Part shown: one piece after another, positions 1-8,921 of the stretch
Position numbering within the stretch: the stretch's first letter is position 1
Layout: each line of letters opens with the position of its first letter
From: Phycisphaerae bacterium
Lineage (GTDB): Bacteria; Planctomycetota; Phycisphaerae; UBA1845
Assembly (NCBI GenBank): GCA_021604825.1
Contig: BQJS01000107.1
Location: 1-16,003 of the forward strand
Direction of reading: 5' to 3'
Length of the DNA: 16,003 nucleotides
Program-made: the position numbers and the translations under genes
Notes under the pieces: generated by a model
Told to the model about the DNA's origin: nothing
What the model saw: the letters and a program-made list of their open reading frames with translations, nothing else
The model's database searches: none

Positions 1-1834
1 CGCCGTTCCACGTAAACGAGGTGTTGAACGCACCGACGATTACATTCCCGCCAGCTGCATCCACCACGCTGTCGAAGTCTGAGAAGAATCCGGTTCCAAC
101 TGAGCCGCCGAATTCCCCGCGAATTCTGACGTCAGGGCGACTTTGGCCAATTGTGTTCGTCAGCGTGAAGGTGTGTTCGACGATATCCCCTTCGCGAAAC
201 ATTCCTCCGTTGACGTCGATCGAAGACACGCTGATGTCAATCGGAGCGGTCGAGCTTGGGTTGACGGTGGTGCTCTGCACTGGTCCGAGGACCGGAAAAC
301 CCGGAGAGCTAACGATGTGATACGACGTGTTGTCAATCTGCGAAATGCCGCAGCCAGCGGTCAATTCAAACGTGACCTGCTGATTAAAAGTCTGCTGTGG
401 CAGTGTCCCGATGTCCCAGCGAATGGTCGTGCCATTGACCAGCGTCGGCACCTGTCCGCCGGGGCTGTTGCTCGCGCTGACGAACGTTGCACCAGCTGGG
501 ATGACTTCATCGATCGTGACGCTTTGCGCATCCTCGGTACCGCTATTCTCGAATGTGATCGTACACGTGTACGTTTCGCCTTCGTTGACCTGGGCTGGAC
601 ATGATTTGATGATGTCCAAGATTGGTGCCGGGCAAACCGTCGAAACGCAATCGCTGCCCGGTCCGCCAGGTGTACCATTCGCGCTCGTACAGATGTCAGG
701 ACGTACGAAGAAACACGTCGAGCTTCCAGCGACGCAGCATGATTCAAAGCAGGCAGCCGACGCGCAGTCGGAACCAGGTCCTTGCGGTATCCCACCATTG
801 TTGATGCAATCGGCGGGCGGTTCGTCGGTGCATGTTGAGAATCCGCAGCACGCTTCGGTCGGTACGATGCAAGGGTCGGGATTGCAACTGCCACCGGGTG
901 TGAATGTCCCGCTACAACTTGCGGCGTCGGTTACGCTGCACGACACCCCGTCGCAACACGAACCGGACGGTGCCCCGCTGCATGGCGTCAGCGGCACATC
1001 CAGTTGCCCGGTCGCGCCGATGTCTGGATGTTGAATCCTCGCGAGAAACGAACCACTTGCTGGCGGGTCTTCAACCAAATCGATCGTGGGGTCGCCAACG
1101 CCCAACCCGAAAAGGCTGCCACCCACGTTGCTGGAAATCGCTTGCCCAAGACGCGGTTGCGCACACAGGTCGATCAGCGTGTAGTCCGCCGCCATCGGCT
1201 GAACGAGCAGGCCGTGCTTGACGAACGCCGATTCGCCATCGGGTTGAAACTTGAAGAAGACTCCGTCAACATCGACGTTAAGCTCCGTCGAGCCTAGCGC
1301 GTTGGTATCGTTCAAGTCGATCCAATGCACGAGTTGCCGCGTCGATGACGGCATGTCCTTCGCTTCGACGAAATAGGCGACGTGCTGACTCTGCCCGCCG
1401 ACTTCGTAGAGTCCTTCGTGGTCGGGCAGCCCACCGTTCAAACACAACCCGCCATTGAAAATCGTTTCGAGATGTCCGCCGCTGTCGTTGTCCTGCACGA
1501 CGTTGAACATGTAGACCTGCGCCTCGCCAGCACTGCACACACCGGTCAGCGCGCTGCCAAACGCTCGTGCGTAGATGACGCTAGCATCCGGACTGCGCGA
1601 GAATTGAACATCGACGGAATTGTCGGCGAGCACCATCGGGATGATGGGATAGTTCTCGAGGGCTGGATCGCCGTCGGTATTGAGTTGGACGTTTCCACCG
1701 CCTTGCCCGATCAATGTCCAGTTTTGCCCGTTGACGTATGGTTGGGCCATACACGGCAGTGCTGTCCCCAACACCAACATCCCCAACATCACCCCAGATA
1801 CATTGCCCAGCATCTTGCGTTTCTGCCCCGACAT
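1..1834 (-). CDS. secreted Cys-rich DUF11 repeat protein (3' end beyond window)
   Basis: The frame stays open for 611 codons from an ATG at 1834 to the left edge, so the C-terminus is missing. The start is supported by AAGGAG at 1849-1844, nine bases upstream. Residues 1-30 form a Sec signal peptide: a KRK-containing n-region, a hydrophobic stretch and a likely signal peptidase I cut after CMA (A30|Q31). No twin arginine or good lipobox is seen. Residues 31 to about 280 are an unassigned, probably beta-rich region. About 285-401 hold three cysteine-rich repeats, each opening with CC (first pair C293-C294) and closing with a spaced Cys; repeats 2 and 3 carry a GPGSDC segment. About 402-500 match a DUF11 domain (LDIIKSCPAQVNEGETYTC), and a second DUF11/CARDB-like unit begins near 525. 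DUF11 proteins are usually surface or secreted adhesin-like proteins. No enzymatic motif is visible. Its exact role is unknown; secretion is well supported. Confidence 0.85.
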   Translation of the reverse strand, partial: MSGQKRKMLGNVSGVMLGMLVLGTALPCMAQPYVNGQNWTLIGQGGGNVQLNTDGDPALENYPIIPMVLADNSVDVQFSRSPDASVIYARAFGSALTGVCSAGEAQVYMFNVVQDNDSGGHLETIFNGGLCLNGGLPDHEGLYEVGGQSQHVAYFVEAKDMPSSTRQLVHWIDLNDTNALGSTELNVDVDGVFFKFQPDGESAFVKHGLLVQPMAADYTLIDLCAQPRLGQAISSNVGGSLFGLGVGDPTIDLVEDPPASGSFLARIQHPDIGATGQLDVPLTPCSGAPSGSCCDGVSCSVTDAASCSGTFTPGGSCNPDPCIVPTEACCGFSTCTDEPPADCINNGGIPQGPGSDCASAACFESCCVAGSSTCFFVRPDICTSANGTPGGPGSDCVSTVCPAPILDIIKSCPAQVNEGETYTCTITFENSGTEDAQSVTIDEVIPAGATFVSASNSPGGQVPTLVNGTTIRWDIGTLPQQTFNQQVTFELTAGCGISQIDNTSYHIVSSPGFPVLGPVQSTTVNPSSTAPIDISVSSIDVNGGMFREGDIVEHTFTLTNTIGQSRPDVRIRGEFGGSVGTGFFSDFDSVVDAAGGNVIVGAFNTSFTWNG

Positions 1835-2124
1835 GTTTTGAATCTCCTTGGCATTCATTTAATGTCTGACCCCCGTTTCATGACGATGAGGAACCATCGC
1901 CAGCCAGCCTTGTCCCGACGCTTGGGTGCATCGGTTCCCATAATGTTCGTGCGCATGGCAGGTCATTTTCGTGTCAACGAATTTCGAGAATTGGAATCAT
2001 CAACGTGGGAGGGCTGGGTGATTCGCGTTGGCGAGGGCGCTACCCGGCTGGTTTGACTTTGCCTGTGAAGGTAAAATGGCCATTGGGATGACGTTCTTGC
2101 AGCCCCAACGAGGATTGGCCGGTT
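1835..2124. other. divergent intergenic region between DUF11 gene and ECF sigma factor
   Basis: These 290 bp must carry the control sites for two divergent genes. On the minus strand a perfect TTGACA lies at 1977-1972, but I see no good -10 at 16-18 bp. On the plus strand TTGACT at 2053-2058 is followed by the AT-rich GTAAAAT at 2071-2077, too close (about 13 bp) for a standard housekeeping promoter. AGGA at 2111-2114 is the likely ribosome site for the sigma gene. Small frames crossing this stretch have no recognisable product. Confidence 0.4.
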
Positions 2125-2691
2125 ATGTCACAGATCGATCGAAAAGAAGTGACACAAATCCTCATTGATTTGCGCCATGGTTCTATAGACGCCACCGAAC
2201 GTTTGTTGGCCGTCGTCTATGGCGAGCTGAGGCGATTGGCTGAGGCCAAGATGCGGAGCGAGCGCGCCGACCATACGCTGCAACCGACTGCGTTGGTAAA
2301 TGAAGCGTTCATCCGCCTATTGGGTGAAGGGTGCGGAGACTGGGAGAACCGCAGGCACTTTTTCGGGGCGGCGGCCGAAGCCATGCGCCGCATCCTGGTG
2401 GATTATGCCCGCAAGCGCTTGGCTCAAAAGCGCGGTGCCGATGCACAGCGCGTTGCCTTGGATGCGGGTGAGTTGATGGCGGGTGATTTGTCCGACGTCG
2501 TGATGGTCGATGACGCCCTGGGGCGACTGGCCGAGATGGATGAAACGAAAGCCGAAGTCGTCAAGCTGCGGTTTTTTGCCGGGCTTTCAATTGAGGCGAC
2601 GGCCGACGTGCTTGAGATTTCGGTCAGCACAGCCAACCGTCATTGGAATTTCGCCAAGGCTTGGTTATTTCGCGAAATCCGAAACTCGTAG
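2125..2691 (+). CDS. ECF RNA polymerase sigma factor, TIGR02999 type
   Basis: This 188-residue protein is the right length for the planctomycete/acidobacterial TIGR02999 sigma family. Region sigma2 covers about residues 10-100 and includes HTLQPTALVNEAFIRLL and, from W73, the hallmark WENRRHFFGAAAEAMRRIL followed by DYARKR. Region sigma4 covers about 133-185, with KAEVVKLRFFAGLSIEATAD and a helix-turn-helix ending in ANRHWNFAKAWLFREI. It should direct RNA polymerase to a dedicated promoter set. No anti-sigma factor with a zinc finger follows; instead a Ser/Thr kinase starts 48 bp downstream on the same strand, an arrangement described for planctomycete kinase-linked ECF groups. The ATG at 2125 has AGGA ten bases upstream. 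The family assignment is secure; the regulon is unknown. Confidence 0.93.
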   Translation: MSQIDRKEVTQILIDLRHGSIDATERLLAVVYGELRRLAEAKMRSERADHTLQPTALVNEAFIRLLGEGCGDWENRRHFFGAAAEAMRRILVDYARKRLAQKRGADAQRVALDAGELMAGDLSDVVMVDDALGRLAEMDETKAEVVKLRFFAGLSIEATADVLEISVSTANRHWNFAKAWLFREIRNS

Positions 2692-2739
2692 TGTTTGGCC
2701 ACCCGGCCAGAAGCAGACTTGGCCTGAGGCAGAACCAGC

Positions 2740-5244
2740 ATGCGCCCAAACATCAGCGAAGCCGCCCAAATCTTCGACGCTGTGTTGGGAATGACCGACG
2801 GCGAGCGCGAGGAATACCTCGACAGACGATGCCGAGACAATCCCAGCCTGCGCACCGAGATCGATTCACTGCTCGATGCCCACGACAGCGCTGCACAATT
2901 TTTGGAAAATCCGCCAGTCATCGATTTGCAGTCGCCACCACCTGGATGCGACGACAGCGCCATCATCGGGAGCATGATCGGATCGTTTCGTGTTGGACCA
3001 CTGATCGGTTCGGGCGGCATGGGGCGTGTGTTTCGCTCGGAGCAAGAACGACCGCGACGCACCGTTGCCCTCAAACTCCTCAGCAATCGCGTGGCCACCC
3101 CTGAAGTTGTGCGCCGATTTGAATACGAAAGCGAAATCCTCGCGCGCCTGGATCATCCTGGAATCGCCCGGGTTTTTGAAGCCGGCGTGCATTCTGAAGA
3201 CACGGCGGGCATTCCTTACCTCGCCCTCGAATACGTCCAAAACGCCAGCGACATTCTCAGCCATGCCCGCGAGAACGGGCTGAGCATTCGCGCACGTTTG
3301 GAATTATTCGCAAAGGTCAGCGACGCGGTGCATCACGGTCACCAGAACGGAATCATTCATCGCGATCTCAAACCGGGCAACATACTGGTCACGCCCGCGG
3401 GACAACCCAAGATCATCGACTTCGGCGTCGCCCGGGCCATCGACCCCGACGAACACGCGACCTTGCTGACCCGCGCCGGTGAACTCGTGGGCACGCTCCA
3501 GTACATGAGTCCCGAACAGTGCGGTGGATCGCAAGACGCCATCGACGTTCGGACAGATGTCTATTCGCTGGGGGCGGTCCTCTACGAATTGTTGACGGAT
3601 AATCGACCGTACGACGTCAACGCCCTGCCACTACTCGAAGCCGCGCGGGTCATTCAGGAACAACCGCCCGTTAAGATCACAACGCACCAAAAGGCGCTGC
3701 GCGGCGACATCGAGATCATCGTCCACAAGGCGCTGCAAAAAGATCGCGACGTGCGTTACGCTTCCGCCGGTGAGTTGGCCAGCGACATTCGTCGGCACCT
3801 CGACTCGCAACCGATTGACGCCCATCCACCCAGCGCGATCTACCAGATCAAGAAGTTCGTCGCCCGATACCGAGGCACGACTGTATTGGCCGGCGCTTTC
3901 CTGCTTTTCCTGATTGCGTTTTCAATCATCACATTCCTGCAGGCCCAGATGGTCGCCGAGCAGCGCGACCGAGCCGAACTCGAAGCGCGAACCTCCGATC
4001 GCATCGTGCAATTCCAACGCGACATGTTGATGGCGGCAGCGCCCGAAAACACGCGTGGAGATGAACCGACCGTCAAGGAACTCCTCGCCCACGCCGCATC
4101 CACCGCAAGCGAGCAACTTGGCGACGAACCCGAAGCCGAAGCAGTCATCCGCGACACCCTGGGGCAGGCGTACTATGCGTTGGGTGAATACGACGATGCC
4201 GAAGAGCAGTACGATCTCGCATATGCCCTTCGAGACGAACATCTCGGGCCCGAGCATTCGCAAACGCTCAACACGGCCAGCAACCTTGCCATTCTCTACG
4301 TTGACCAGTCCCGCTTCGACGATGCGGAAGCACTCTATCAACAGACCTTGGCGCTGCAGCGCGACACGTTGGGCGACGATCACAAAGATACGATCATGAC
4401 CACGCTCAACTATTGCTATCTGCTTGAGCGCCTCGATCAATCTGACGAAGCCATCGAAACATTGGAAGAAATATTGCCACGCTGCCGCGCGTCGTTGGGA
4501 GACGATTCACGAGAGACATTAACCGCGATGAATACGTTGGCAGTTTTCTATGCCAAGAATCGAAATTTCGTGGCGGCTGAGCCTATGTTTCGAGAGTACT
4601 ACGAGAGCGCTTTGCGTGTTCACGGGCAAGACAGTCCAGCAGTCCTGACCGCGCTGCATAACCTTGCCCGTATCTCAGAGTCGCTTGGTCAACTTGAGGA
4701 GGCTGAAACCTTGATGCGGCAAGCCTTCGACGGTCGAATCCGTGTGCTCGGCACCGACCATCCCGACACATTTCGATGCATGGGCAATCTGGCGAAGATT
4801 CTTCTGGCATTGGATCAAGACGATGAAGCACTCAAGTTAGTGGAAGATGTGTTCCAGGGCAGCACCAACAAACTCGGCCCTGATCACTTCGACACACTCC
4901 GTGCGCAGCGTGCCTATGCGAAAGCCTTGTATGATCAAAACCGATACGCAGAAGCCGAAAAGCACTACCGCGCCGCACTCGACAAATTCACCCAACTCCT
5001 TCCTGAAGGTCATCGCGAAATACTGACCTCAACAGCCGCACTCGGCGGATGCCTGATCGCCCTGAAGCAATTCGAGCAAGCCGACGCACTACTCACCGAA
5101 TTGCTCGAAGCCCTCCTGAAATCGCCGGGACGAACCCATCCGTTGACGCGACGTGTCATTGGCTTGGTGATCACGGCGAACGAACGTCTCGAAAACGACG
5201 AGCGGGTCAGCCAACTTCAAGAACTGCTCCAAAACGACGGGTAG
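2740..5244 (+). CDS. membrane-anchored Ser/Thr protein kinase with C-terminal TPR array
   Basis: This 834-residue protein has a short N-terminal segment typical of planctomycete kinases (SLRTEIDSLLDAHDSAAQFL), then a Hanks-type kinase domain at about 82-355. It has a Gly-rich loop (IGSGGMGRV, 89-97), ATP-binding K112, HRDLKPGN (H207-N214), DFG (227-229) and SPEQ (257-260), so catalysis should be intact. One transmembrane helix spans about 380-400. From about 465 to 830 there are roughly nine TPR units of about 42 residues of the kinesin-light-chain type (LGDDHKDTI, LGTDHPDT and LGPDHFDT linkers). The expected topology is a cytoplasmic kinase and a TPR sensor or scaffold across the membrane. 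GAGG at 2726-2729 supports the start. It is probably co-transcribed with the ECF gene upstream and may activate it, but that link is inferred. Confidence 0.93.
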   Translation: MRPNISEAAQIFDAVLGMTDGEREEYLDRRCRDNPSLRTEIDSLLDAHDSAAQFLENPPVIDLQSPPPGCDDSAIIGSMIGSFRVGPLIGSGGMGRVFRSEQERPRRTVALKLLSNRVATPEVVRRFEYESEILARLDHPGIARVFEAGVHSEDTAGIPYLALEYVQNASDILSHARENGLSIRARLELFAKVSDAVHHGHQNGIIHRDLKPGNILVTPAGQPKIIDFGVARAIDPDEHATLLTRAGELVGTLQYMSPEQCGGSQDAIDVRTDVYSLGAVLYELLTDNRPYDVNALPLLEAARVIQEQPPVKITTHQKALRGDIEIIVHKALQKDRDVRYASAGELASDIRRHLDSQPIDAHPPSAIYQIKKFVARYRGTTVLAGAFLLFLIAFSIITFLQAQMVAEQRDRAELEARTSDRIVQFQRDMLMAAAPENTRGDEPTVKELLAHAASTASEQLGDEPEAEAVIRDTLGQAYYALGEYDDAEEQYDLAYALRDEHLGPEHSQTLNTASNLAILYVDQSRFDDAEALYQQTLALQRDTLGDDHKDTIMTTLNYCYLLERLDQSDEAIETLEEILPRCRASLGDDSRETLTAMNTLAVFYAKNRNFVAAEPMFREYYESALRVHGQDSPAVLTALHNLARISESLGQLEEAETLMRQAFDGRIRVLGTDHPDTFRCMGNLAKILLALDQDDEALKLVEDVFQGSTNKLGPDHFDTLRAQRAYAKALYDQNRYAEAEKHYRAALDKFTQLLPEGHREILTSTAALGGCLIALKQFEQADALLTELLEALLKSPGRTHPLTRRVIGLVITANERLENDERVSQLQELLQNDG

Positions 5245-5327
5245 TCGATTCCCCGCCCATCCTGCCCCACAATCAGCCCATCCACCTCCATGCCGCACAG
5301 AGTAATTATCGGACAGCGATCGCGTTG

Positions 5328-5356
5328 TTTACATTTGCATTTGAGCCAGCTAATAT
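5328..5356 (+). promoter_or_regulatory. candidate sigma70-type promoter of amt
   Basis: TTTACA at 5328-5333 is separated by 17 bp from TAATAT at 5351-5356, inside the most AT-rich stretch of the window. Transcription would start near 5363, giving a leader of about 120 bases before amt. I looked for a sigma54 -24/-12 site (GG-N10-GC) and found none convincing. The -10 matches only four of six consensus bases, so confidence is moderate. Confidence 0.4.
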
Positions 5357-5419
5357 AAAAATAACAGAGACAAAGCTTAAACACAGCTCCACTAGCTTAT
5401 TTCGAGTCTAAACAAGCTA
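5348..5419. repeat. cluster of five AGCT motifs in the amt leader
   Basis: AGCT occurs at 5348-5351, 5374-5377, 5385-5388, 5394-5397 and 5415-5418, five times in about 72 bp where chance predicts fewer than one. TAGCTT (5393-5398) and AAGCTA (5414-5419) are exact inverted copies with centres 21 bp apart. AAGCTT (5373-5378) lies about 20 bp before the first of these. The two-helical-turn spacing would suit an operator, and the inverted pair could also form a leader hairpin. The binding factor is unknown. Confidence 0.35.
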
Positions 5420-5485
5420 TTCCTGACAGATATGGCTTGGATGAGGCCATACGCCGATTCAGATCAACACTATTGAGGATGAAGC

Positions 5486-6778
5486 ATGATCGCCCAAACG
5501 GACGCCGTGGAAATCGTCCAGACCAACCTGAATGTCGTTTGGACCCTGGTCGCGGCCTCGATGGTCATGTTGATGCAGGTCGGCTTTGCCATGCTCGAAT
5601 GCGGATTCACCCGGGCGAAGAATGCCGTCAACATCATCATGAAGAATCTCACCGACTACGCGGTCGGATCGATCGCTTTTTTCCTGATCGGATACGGATT
5701 GATGTTCGGCAAAAGCAACGGGTTTTGCGGAACCACAGACTTCATGCTCTCGGGCGTTTCCGGAGGCGACTGGGGCTACACGTTTCTGATTTTTCAAACG
5801 GTCTTCGCAGCGACGGCCGCCACCATCGTTTCGGGCGCGGTGGCTGAGCGGGTCAAGTACGAAGCGTATCTGATTTACAGTCTCTTCATCATCGTTCTGA
5901 TATATCCCATATTCGGATCGTGGGCATGGGGCGGCCTGGGTTCGGGTGGCGGTTGGCTTGAAAGCTTATCGACCGGCGCGTTCTGTGATTTCGCGGGTTC
6001 GACCGTTGTTCACTCGATCGGTGGATGGCTTGCGCTTGCGGGCGCCATTGTCGCGGGGCCGCGCCTTGGCAAGTACGGACCCAATGGCAAGGTCAACGCC
6101 ATCCCAGGACACAACATTCCGCTGGCGGCACTGGGCGTGTTCATCCTTTGGTTTGGTTGGTTTGGATTCAATGCCGGCAGCACCACGGTCGGAAATGGCG
6201 AGATTGGTCGGGTCGTGGTCACCACAAACCTATCCGCGGCAGCCGGTGCGTTCGTAGCACTCGTTACGGCTTGGGCCTTCTTGAAGAAGCCAGACGCATC
6301 GATGGCACTTAACGGCGCGCTTGCGGGCCTGGTGGGAATTACGGCTGGTTGCTACACGGTTACACCTGTGGGAGCCACGATCATCGGAGCCATCGCCGGC
6401 GCATTGGTCGTGGGAAGCGTCTACTTCATTGACGTCGTTTTGAAGATCGACGATCCGGTTGGGGCGGTCAGCGTGCATGGTGTTTGTGGGTTGTGGGGTA
6501 CGCTGGCGTGCGGATTGTTCAACGCCGAAGCGGCCATCGGAACCAGCGAGACCAGCGGCGGACTGTTTTATGGCGGCGGATTCGGTCAATTGATCAGCCA
6601 AGGCATTGGCGCGGGCGTCGCGTTCTTGTGGGCGTTTGGCACGGGATTGCTGCTGTTTGTCGCCGTGAAGAAGACCATCGGCCTGCGCGTTTCAGCCATC
6701 GACGAACGCCGTGGCTTGGACATCGGCGAACACGGCATGGAGGCCTACAGCGGTTTCCAAATCTTCACGACCGAGTGA
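5486..6778 (+). CDS. amt: ammonium transporter, Amt family
   Basis: This 430-residue polytopic membrane protein has the standard length for an 11-helix Amt and forms an ammonium-conducting trimer in the cytoplasmic membrane. Family signatures run in order: [52 protein letters not shown] with pore histidine H176, [10 protein letters not shown], and [17 protein letters not shown] with the second pore histidine H331. Both twin-His positions are kept, so this is a transporter rather than a sensor-only paralogue. There is no cleavable signal peptide and no fused C-terminal output domain; the cytoplasmic tail ends near [14 protein letters not shown] at 5475-5478 supports the ATG. The PII gene starts 37 bp after its stop, the standard amt-glnK pair, so both are probably one transcript induced by nitrogen limitation (inferred). 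Confidence 0.96.
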   Translation: MIAQTDAVEIVQTNLNVVWTLVAASMVMLMQVGFAMLECGFTRAKNAVNIIMKNLTDYAVGSIAFFLIGYGLMFGKSNGFCGTTDFMLSGVSGGDWGYTFLIFQTVFAATAATIVSGAVAERVKYEAYLIYSLFIIVLIYPIFGSWAWGGLGSGGGWLESLSTGAFCDFAGSTVVHSIGGWLALAGAIVAGPRLGKYGPNGKVNAIPGHNIPLAALGVFILWFGWFGFNAGSTTVGNGEIGRVVVTTNLSAAAGAFVALVTAWAFLKKPDASMALNGALAGLVGITAGCYTVTPVGATIIGAIAGALVVGSVYFIDVVLKIDDPVGAVSVHGVCGLWGTLACGLFNAEAAIGTSETSGGLFYGGGFGQLISQGIGAGVAFLWAFGTGLLLFVAVKKTIGLRVSAIDERRGLDIGEHGMEAYSGFQIFTTE

Positions 6779-6815
6779 TTCGACAAAGAGAGGCGAACAC
6801 AAAGGACTTTCGATC

Positions 6816-7157
6816 ATGCGATTGATCATGGCGTACATCCAACCCGAGCAGCTCAACAACGTGAAGCAATCGTTGTACAAAGCCAAGGTCTACAAGATCT
6901 CCGTGACCAACGCGTTGGGCTGCGGCGAGGAAGAGGGTTACCACGAAACCTATCGGGGCGTGGATATCGAAGTGACGCTGCTCAAGAAAGTGCGCCTCGA
7001 AATTGCGGTGAACGAAGAGTATGTGGAATCGACCGTGCAAGCGATCATTGAAGGGGCGAAGACCGGCGAGATCGGCGACGGAAAGATCTTCGTTCTTCCG
7101 CTGTTGGAATGCGTCCGCATCCGCACCGGCGAACGCGGGCTCGATGCGATTGGTTGA
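6816..7157 (+). CDS. glnK: PII nitrogen regulatory protein (GlnK/GlnB family)
   Basis: I chose the ATG at 6816, which gives 113 residues (the family norm is about 112) and has AAAGGA at 6801-6806, nine bases upstream. The frame is open further upstream into amt, but that extension has no PII homology. The B-loop [11 protein letters not shown] (83-93), K58 and the C-loop R101/R103 are conserved, so ATP/ADP and 2-oxoglutarate binding is likely. In the T-loop, R47 (the residue that enters the Amt pore) is kept, but position 51 is Ile instead of the uridylylated Tyr, and 38-40 are Glu-Glu-Glu where E. coli GlnB has R-Q-K. GlnD-type control through Y51 is therefore excluded. The upstream amt is the obvious partner. 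Known PII subfamilies with an LGCG motif share this look. Confidence 0.95.
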   Translation: MRLIMAYIQPEQLNNVKQSLYKAKVYKISVTNALGCGEEEGYHETYRGVDIEVTLLKKVRLEIAVNEEYVESTVQAIIEGAKTGEIGDGKIFVLPLLECVRIRTGERGLDAIG

Positions 7158-7188
7158 TTCACGAGCTCATGCCCAACTTGAGCAACTG

Positions 7189-8766
7189 CTAATTGGAAAG
7201 CGGTGGCAACACTACGCCAGCAAGGAAATACGTCACCGTGACCAGAATTGCGCATCCGATGAGGTTCATTACAATTCCCGCGCGGATCATTTGGCCGATT
7301 CGGAAGTACCCCGTTGCGTAGACCAGGGCGTTGGGTGGTGTCGCGACGGGGAGCATGAACGCCATTGACGAGGCCATCGCTGCACCCACGCACAGCACGA
7401 TCGGATCGAGATTCAACCCCGGTGCAAGCGAGATGAGGATCGGGCTCATCATGGTGGTGACGGCTGTGTTGCTGGTGATCTCGGTCAGATAGTCAATCAA
7501 CAATATCACCGCGATGAAACACAACCAAGGCGTGACCGAACCCATCGAATCAATGAATTCGCTTGCGAGCCAATCGGTCAGCCCGGTGCCGAACATGGCA
7601 TTCGACAGCGCGATGCCTCCGCCAAAAAGAACCAACGTGCCCCAGTCGACGCGGCGGCTGTCGGACCACTGCAAGACGGATCGCCACGTTGTTCGATCAA
7701 CCGGAATCAGAAACAGAAGCAGCGCACAACCAAGGCCGATTTCGTAAACCCCAATGCCACCGACCCATTCACGCGGCAAGATATATTTCCAAAAAGGTTG
7801 CGTGACCCACAACGTCGCCACCAGCGCAAAGATCGAAACGGTTAGCTTTTCGTCGGGCGACCAGCCTCCGAGCAAACGCTTCTGTTCGACGAGTGCATCA
7901 GCCGCCCGACTCGAATCGGTGATACGGGGTCGAAAGAGAACCAGCAGTACGCCCCAAGCCGCGATCAAACCAAAGAACGCCACGGGCATGCCGAATCCCA
8001 TCCAGCTCAGAAAATCGATCTGGGCGACGCCTTTGCTGCTCATGATGCCGACGACGATCCCATTGGGTGGTGAACCGATGAGCGTACCAATTCCGCCGAT
8101 CGATGCCGACCACGCAATCCCCAAGAGCATGGCGCTGCCCAAGCGCGACTGGCCCGGTTGCTCGCCGAGGGCGTGGAGGACACTGACGGCGATGGGCAAC
8201 ATCATGGCCGCCGTCGCGGTGTTGGATATCCACATGGATAGAAACGCGGTGGTGGCCATCATGACGAGGAGCAGCATGGCCGGTCCTTGGGCGGCGCGTT
8301 TCCAAGTCAGAAACGTCAGTGTAATGCGGCGGTCCAGCCCAGATTTCTGCATGGCTGCTGCAAGCAAGAATCCGGCGAGGAACAGATAGATGACGGGGCT
8401 GGCGTATCCCGCGTAAGCGACTTTGTTGGTGAACAGAAACGTCTGCCCGTCGCGCATGCCCGTGACTTGAAGAACCGGCAACATCAGCGCCGGCAAGAGT
8501 GCGGTCACCGGAAACGGCGCCGCTTCGGTGACCCACCAGATGACCATCAAGATGGTCAACGCCAATGTGGCTTTCGCGCTATAGGCAACTCGCGCGACAT
8601 CCGGATGATTCGCGGACACCCCGAGCTTCGCAGCCGCATGTGTATCCATCCCCGGCAACGACGGTCCCAAGAGAACGATCGCGAATACCAAGACACCCAA
8701 AACCAGACCGATTTTTTGAAAACCATTGCGCGCCCGGATAGGGTCAAGTTGGGTCGATGAGTCCAT
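7189..8766 (-). CDS. SLC13/DASS-family anion:sodium symporter
   Basis: From the ATG at 8766 the protein has 525 residues and many hydrophobic helices. Both substrate/sodium-binding SNT signatures are present in hairpin contexts: ISNTATAAMMLP (SNT 181-183) and TSNTAVTTMM (SNT 432-434). The C-terminal LPVATPPNALVYATGY is the family signature. Members carry di- or tricarboxylates, sulfate or related anions; the substrate cannot be told from sequence alone. The frame extends upstream to a TTG at 8844 with no ribosome site and non-membrane sequence, so I prefer the ATG, although its GGAG (8784-8781) is 14 bases away. The gene is convergent with glnK (31-bp gap, no terminator hairpin seen) and divergent from ricT. 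Nothing in the context fixes its function. Confidence 0.9.
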   Translation of the reverse strand: MDSSTQLDPIRARNGFQKIGLVLGVLVFAIVLLGPSLPGMDTHAAAKLGVSANHPDVARVAYSAKATLALTILMVIWWVTEAAPFPVTALLPALMLPVLQVTGMRDGQTFLFTNKVAYAGYASPVIYLFLAGFLLAAAMQKSGLDRRITLTFLTWKRAAQGPAMLLLVMMATTAFLSMWISNTATAAMMLPIAVSVLHALGEQPGQSRLGSAMLLGIAWSASIGGIGTLIGSPPNGIVVGIMSSKGVAQIDFLSWMGFGMPVAFFGLIAAWGVLLVLFRPRITDSSRAADALVEQKRLLGGWSPDEKLTVSIFALVATLWVTQPFWKYILPREWVGGIGVYEIGLGCALLLFLIPVDRTTWRSVLQWSDSRRVDWGTLVLFGGGIALSNAMFGTGLTDWLASEFIDSMGSVTPWLCFIAVILLIDYLTEITSNTAVTTMMSPILISLAPGLNLDPIVLCVGAAMASSMAFMLPVATPPNALVYATGYFRIGQMIRAGIVMNLIGCAILVTVTYFLAGVVLPPLSN

Positions 8767-8921
8767 CAATTTGAATTCAACTCCAAAGGTTCGAGAGAAA
8801 CAGTGATGGTGCGCCAGATATTCGTCAAGAGGTATTGTCACCAATAAGAATCGTTGCGATCACGATGAACATTCGAAATGAGGGCATATGGCCCTTGCGC
8901 CGGGTAATCTGCACGTTCTTC

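Noticed and set aside
411..1034. Plus-strand open frame of 207 codons and other plus-strand frames in 1-2056
   Set aside because: They are antisense to the continuous minus-strand DUF11 frame, which has a signal peptide, a ribosome site and recognisable domains; the plus-strand translations show none.
5245..5485. Sigma54 (-24/-12) promoter for amt
   Set aside because: No GG-N10-GC pair with flanking consensus was found; only a sigma70-like site is supportable.
6711..6815. N-terminal extension of the PII frame into amt
   Set aside because: It would overlap the end of amt in another frame; the ATG at 6816 has a good ribosome site and gives the exact family length.
7158..7188. Bidirectional terminator between glnK and the SLC13 gene
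   Set aside because: The 31-bp gap shows no GC-rich stem followed by a T-run on either strand.
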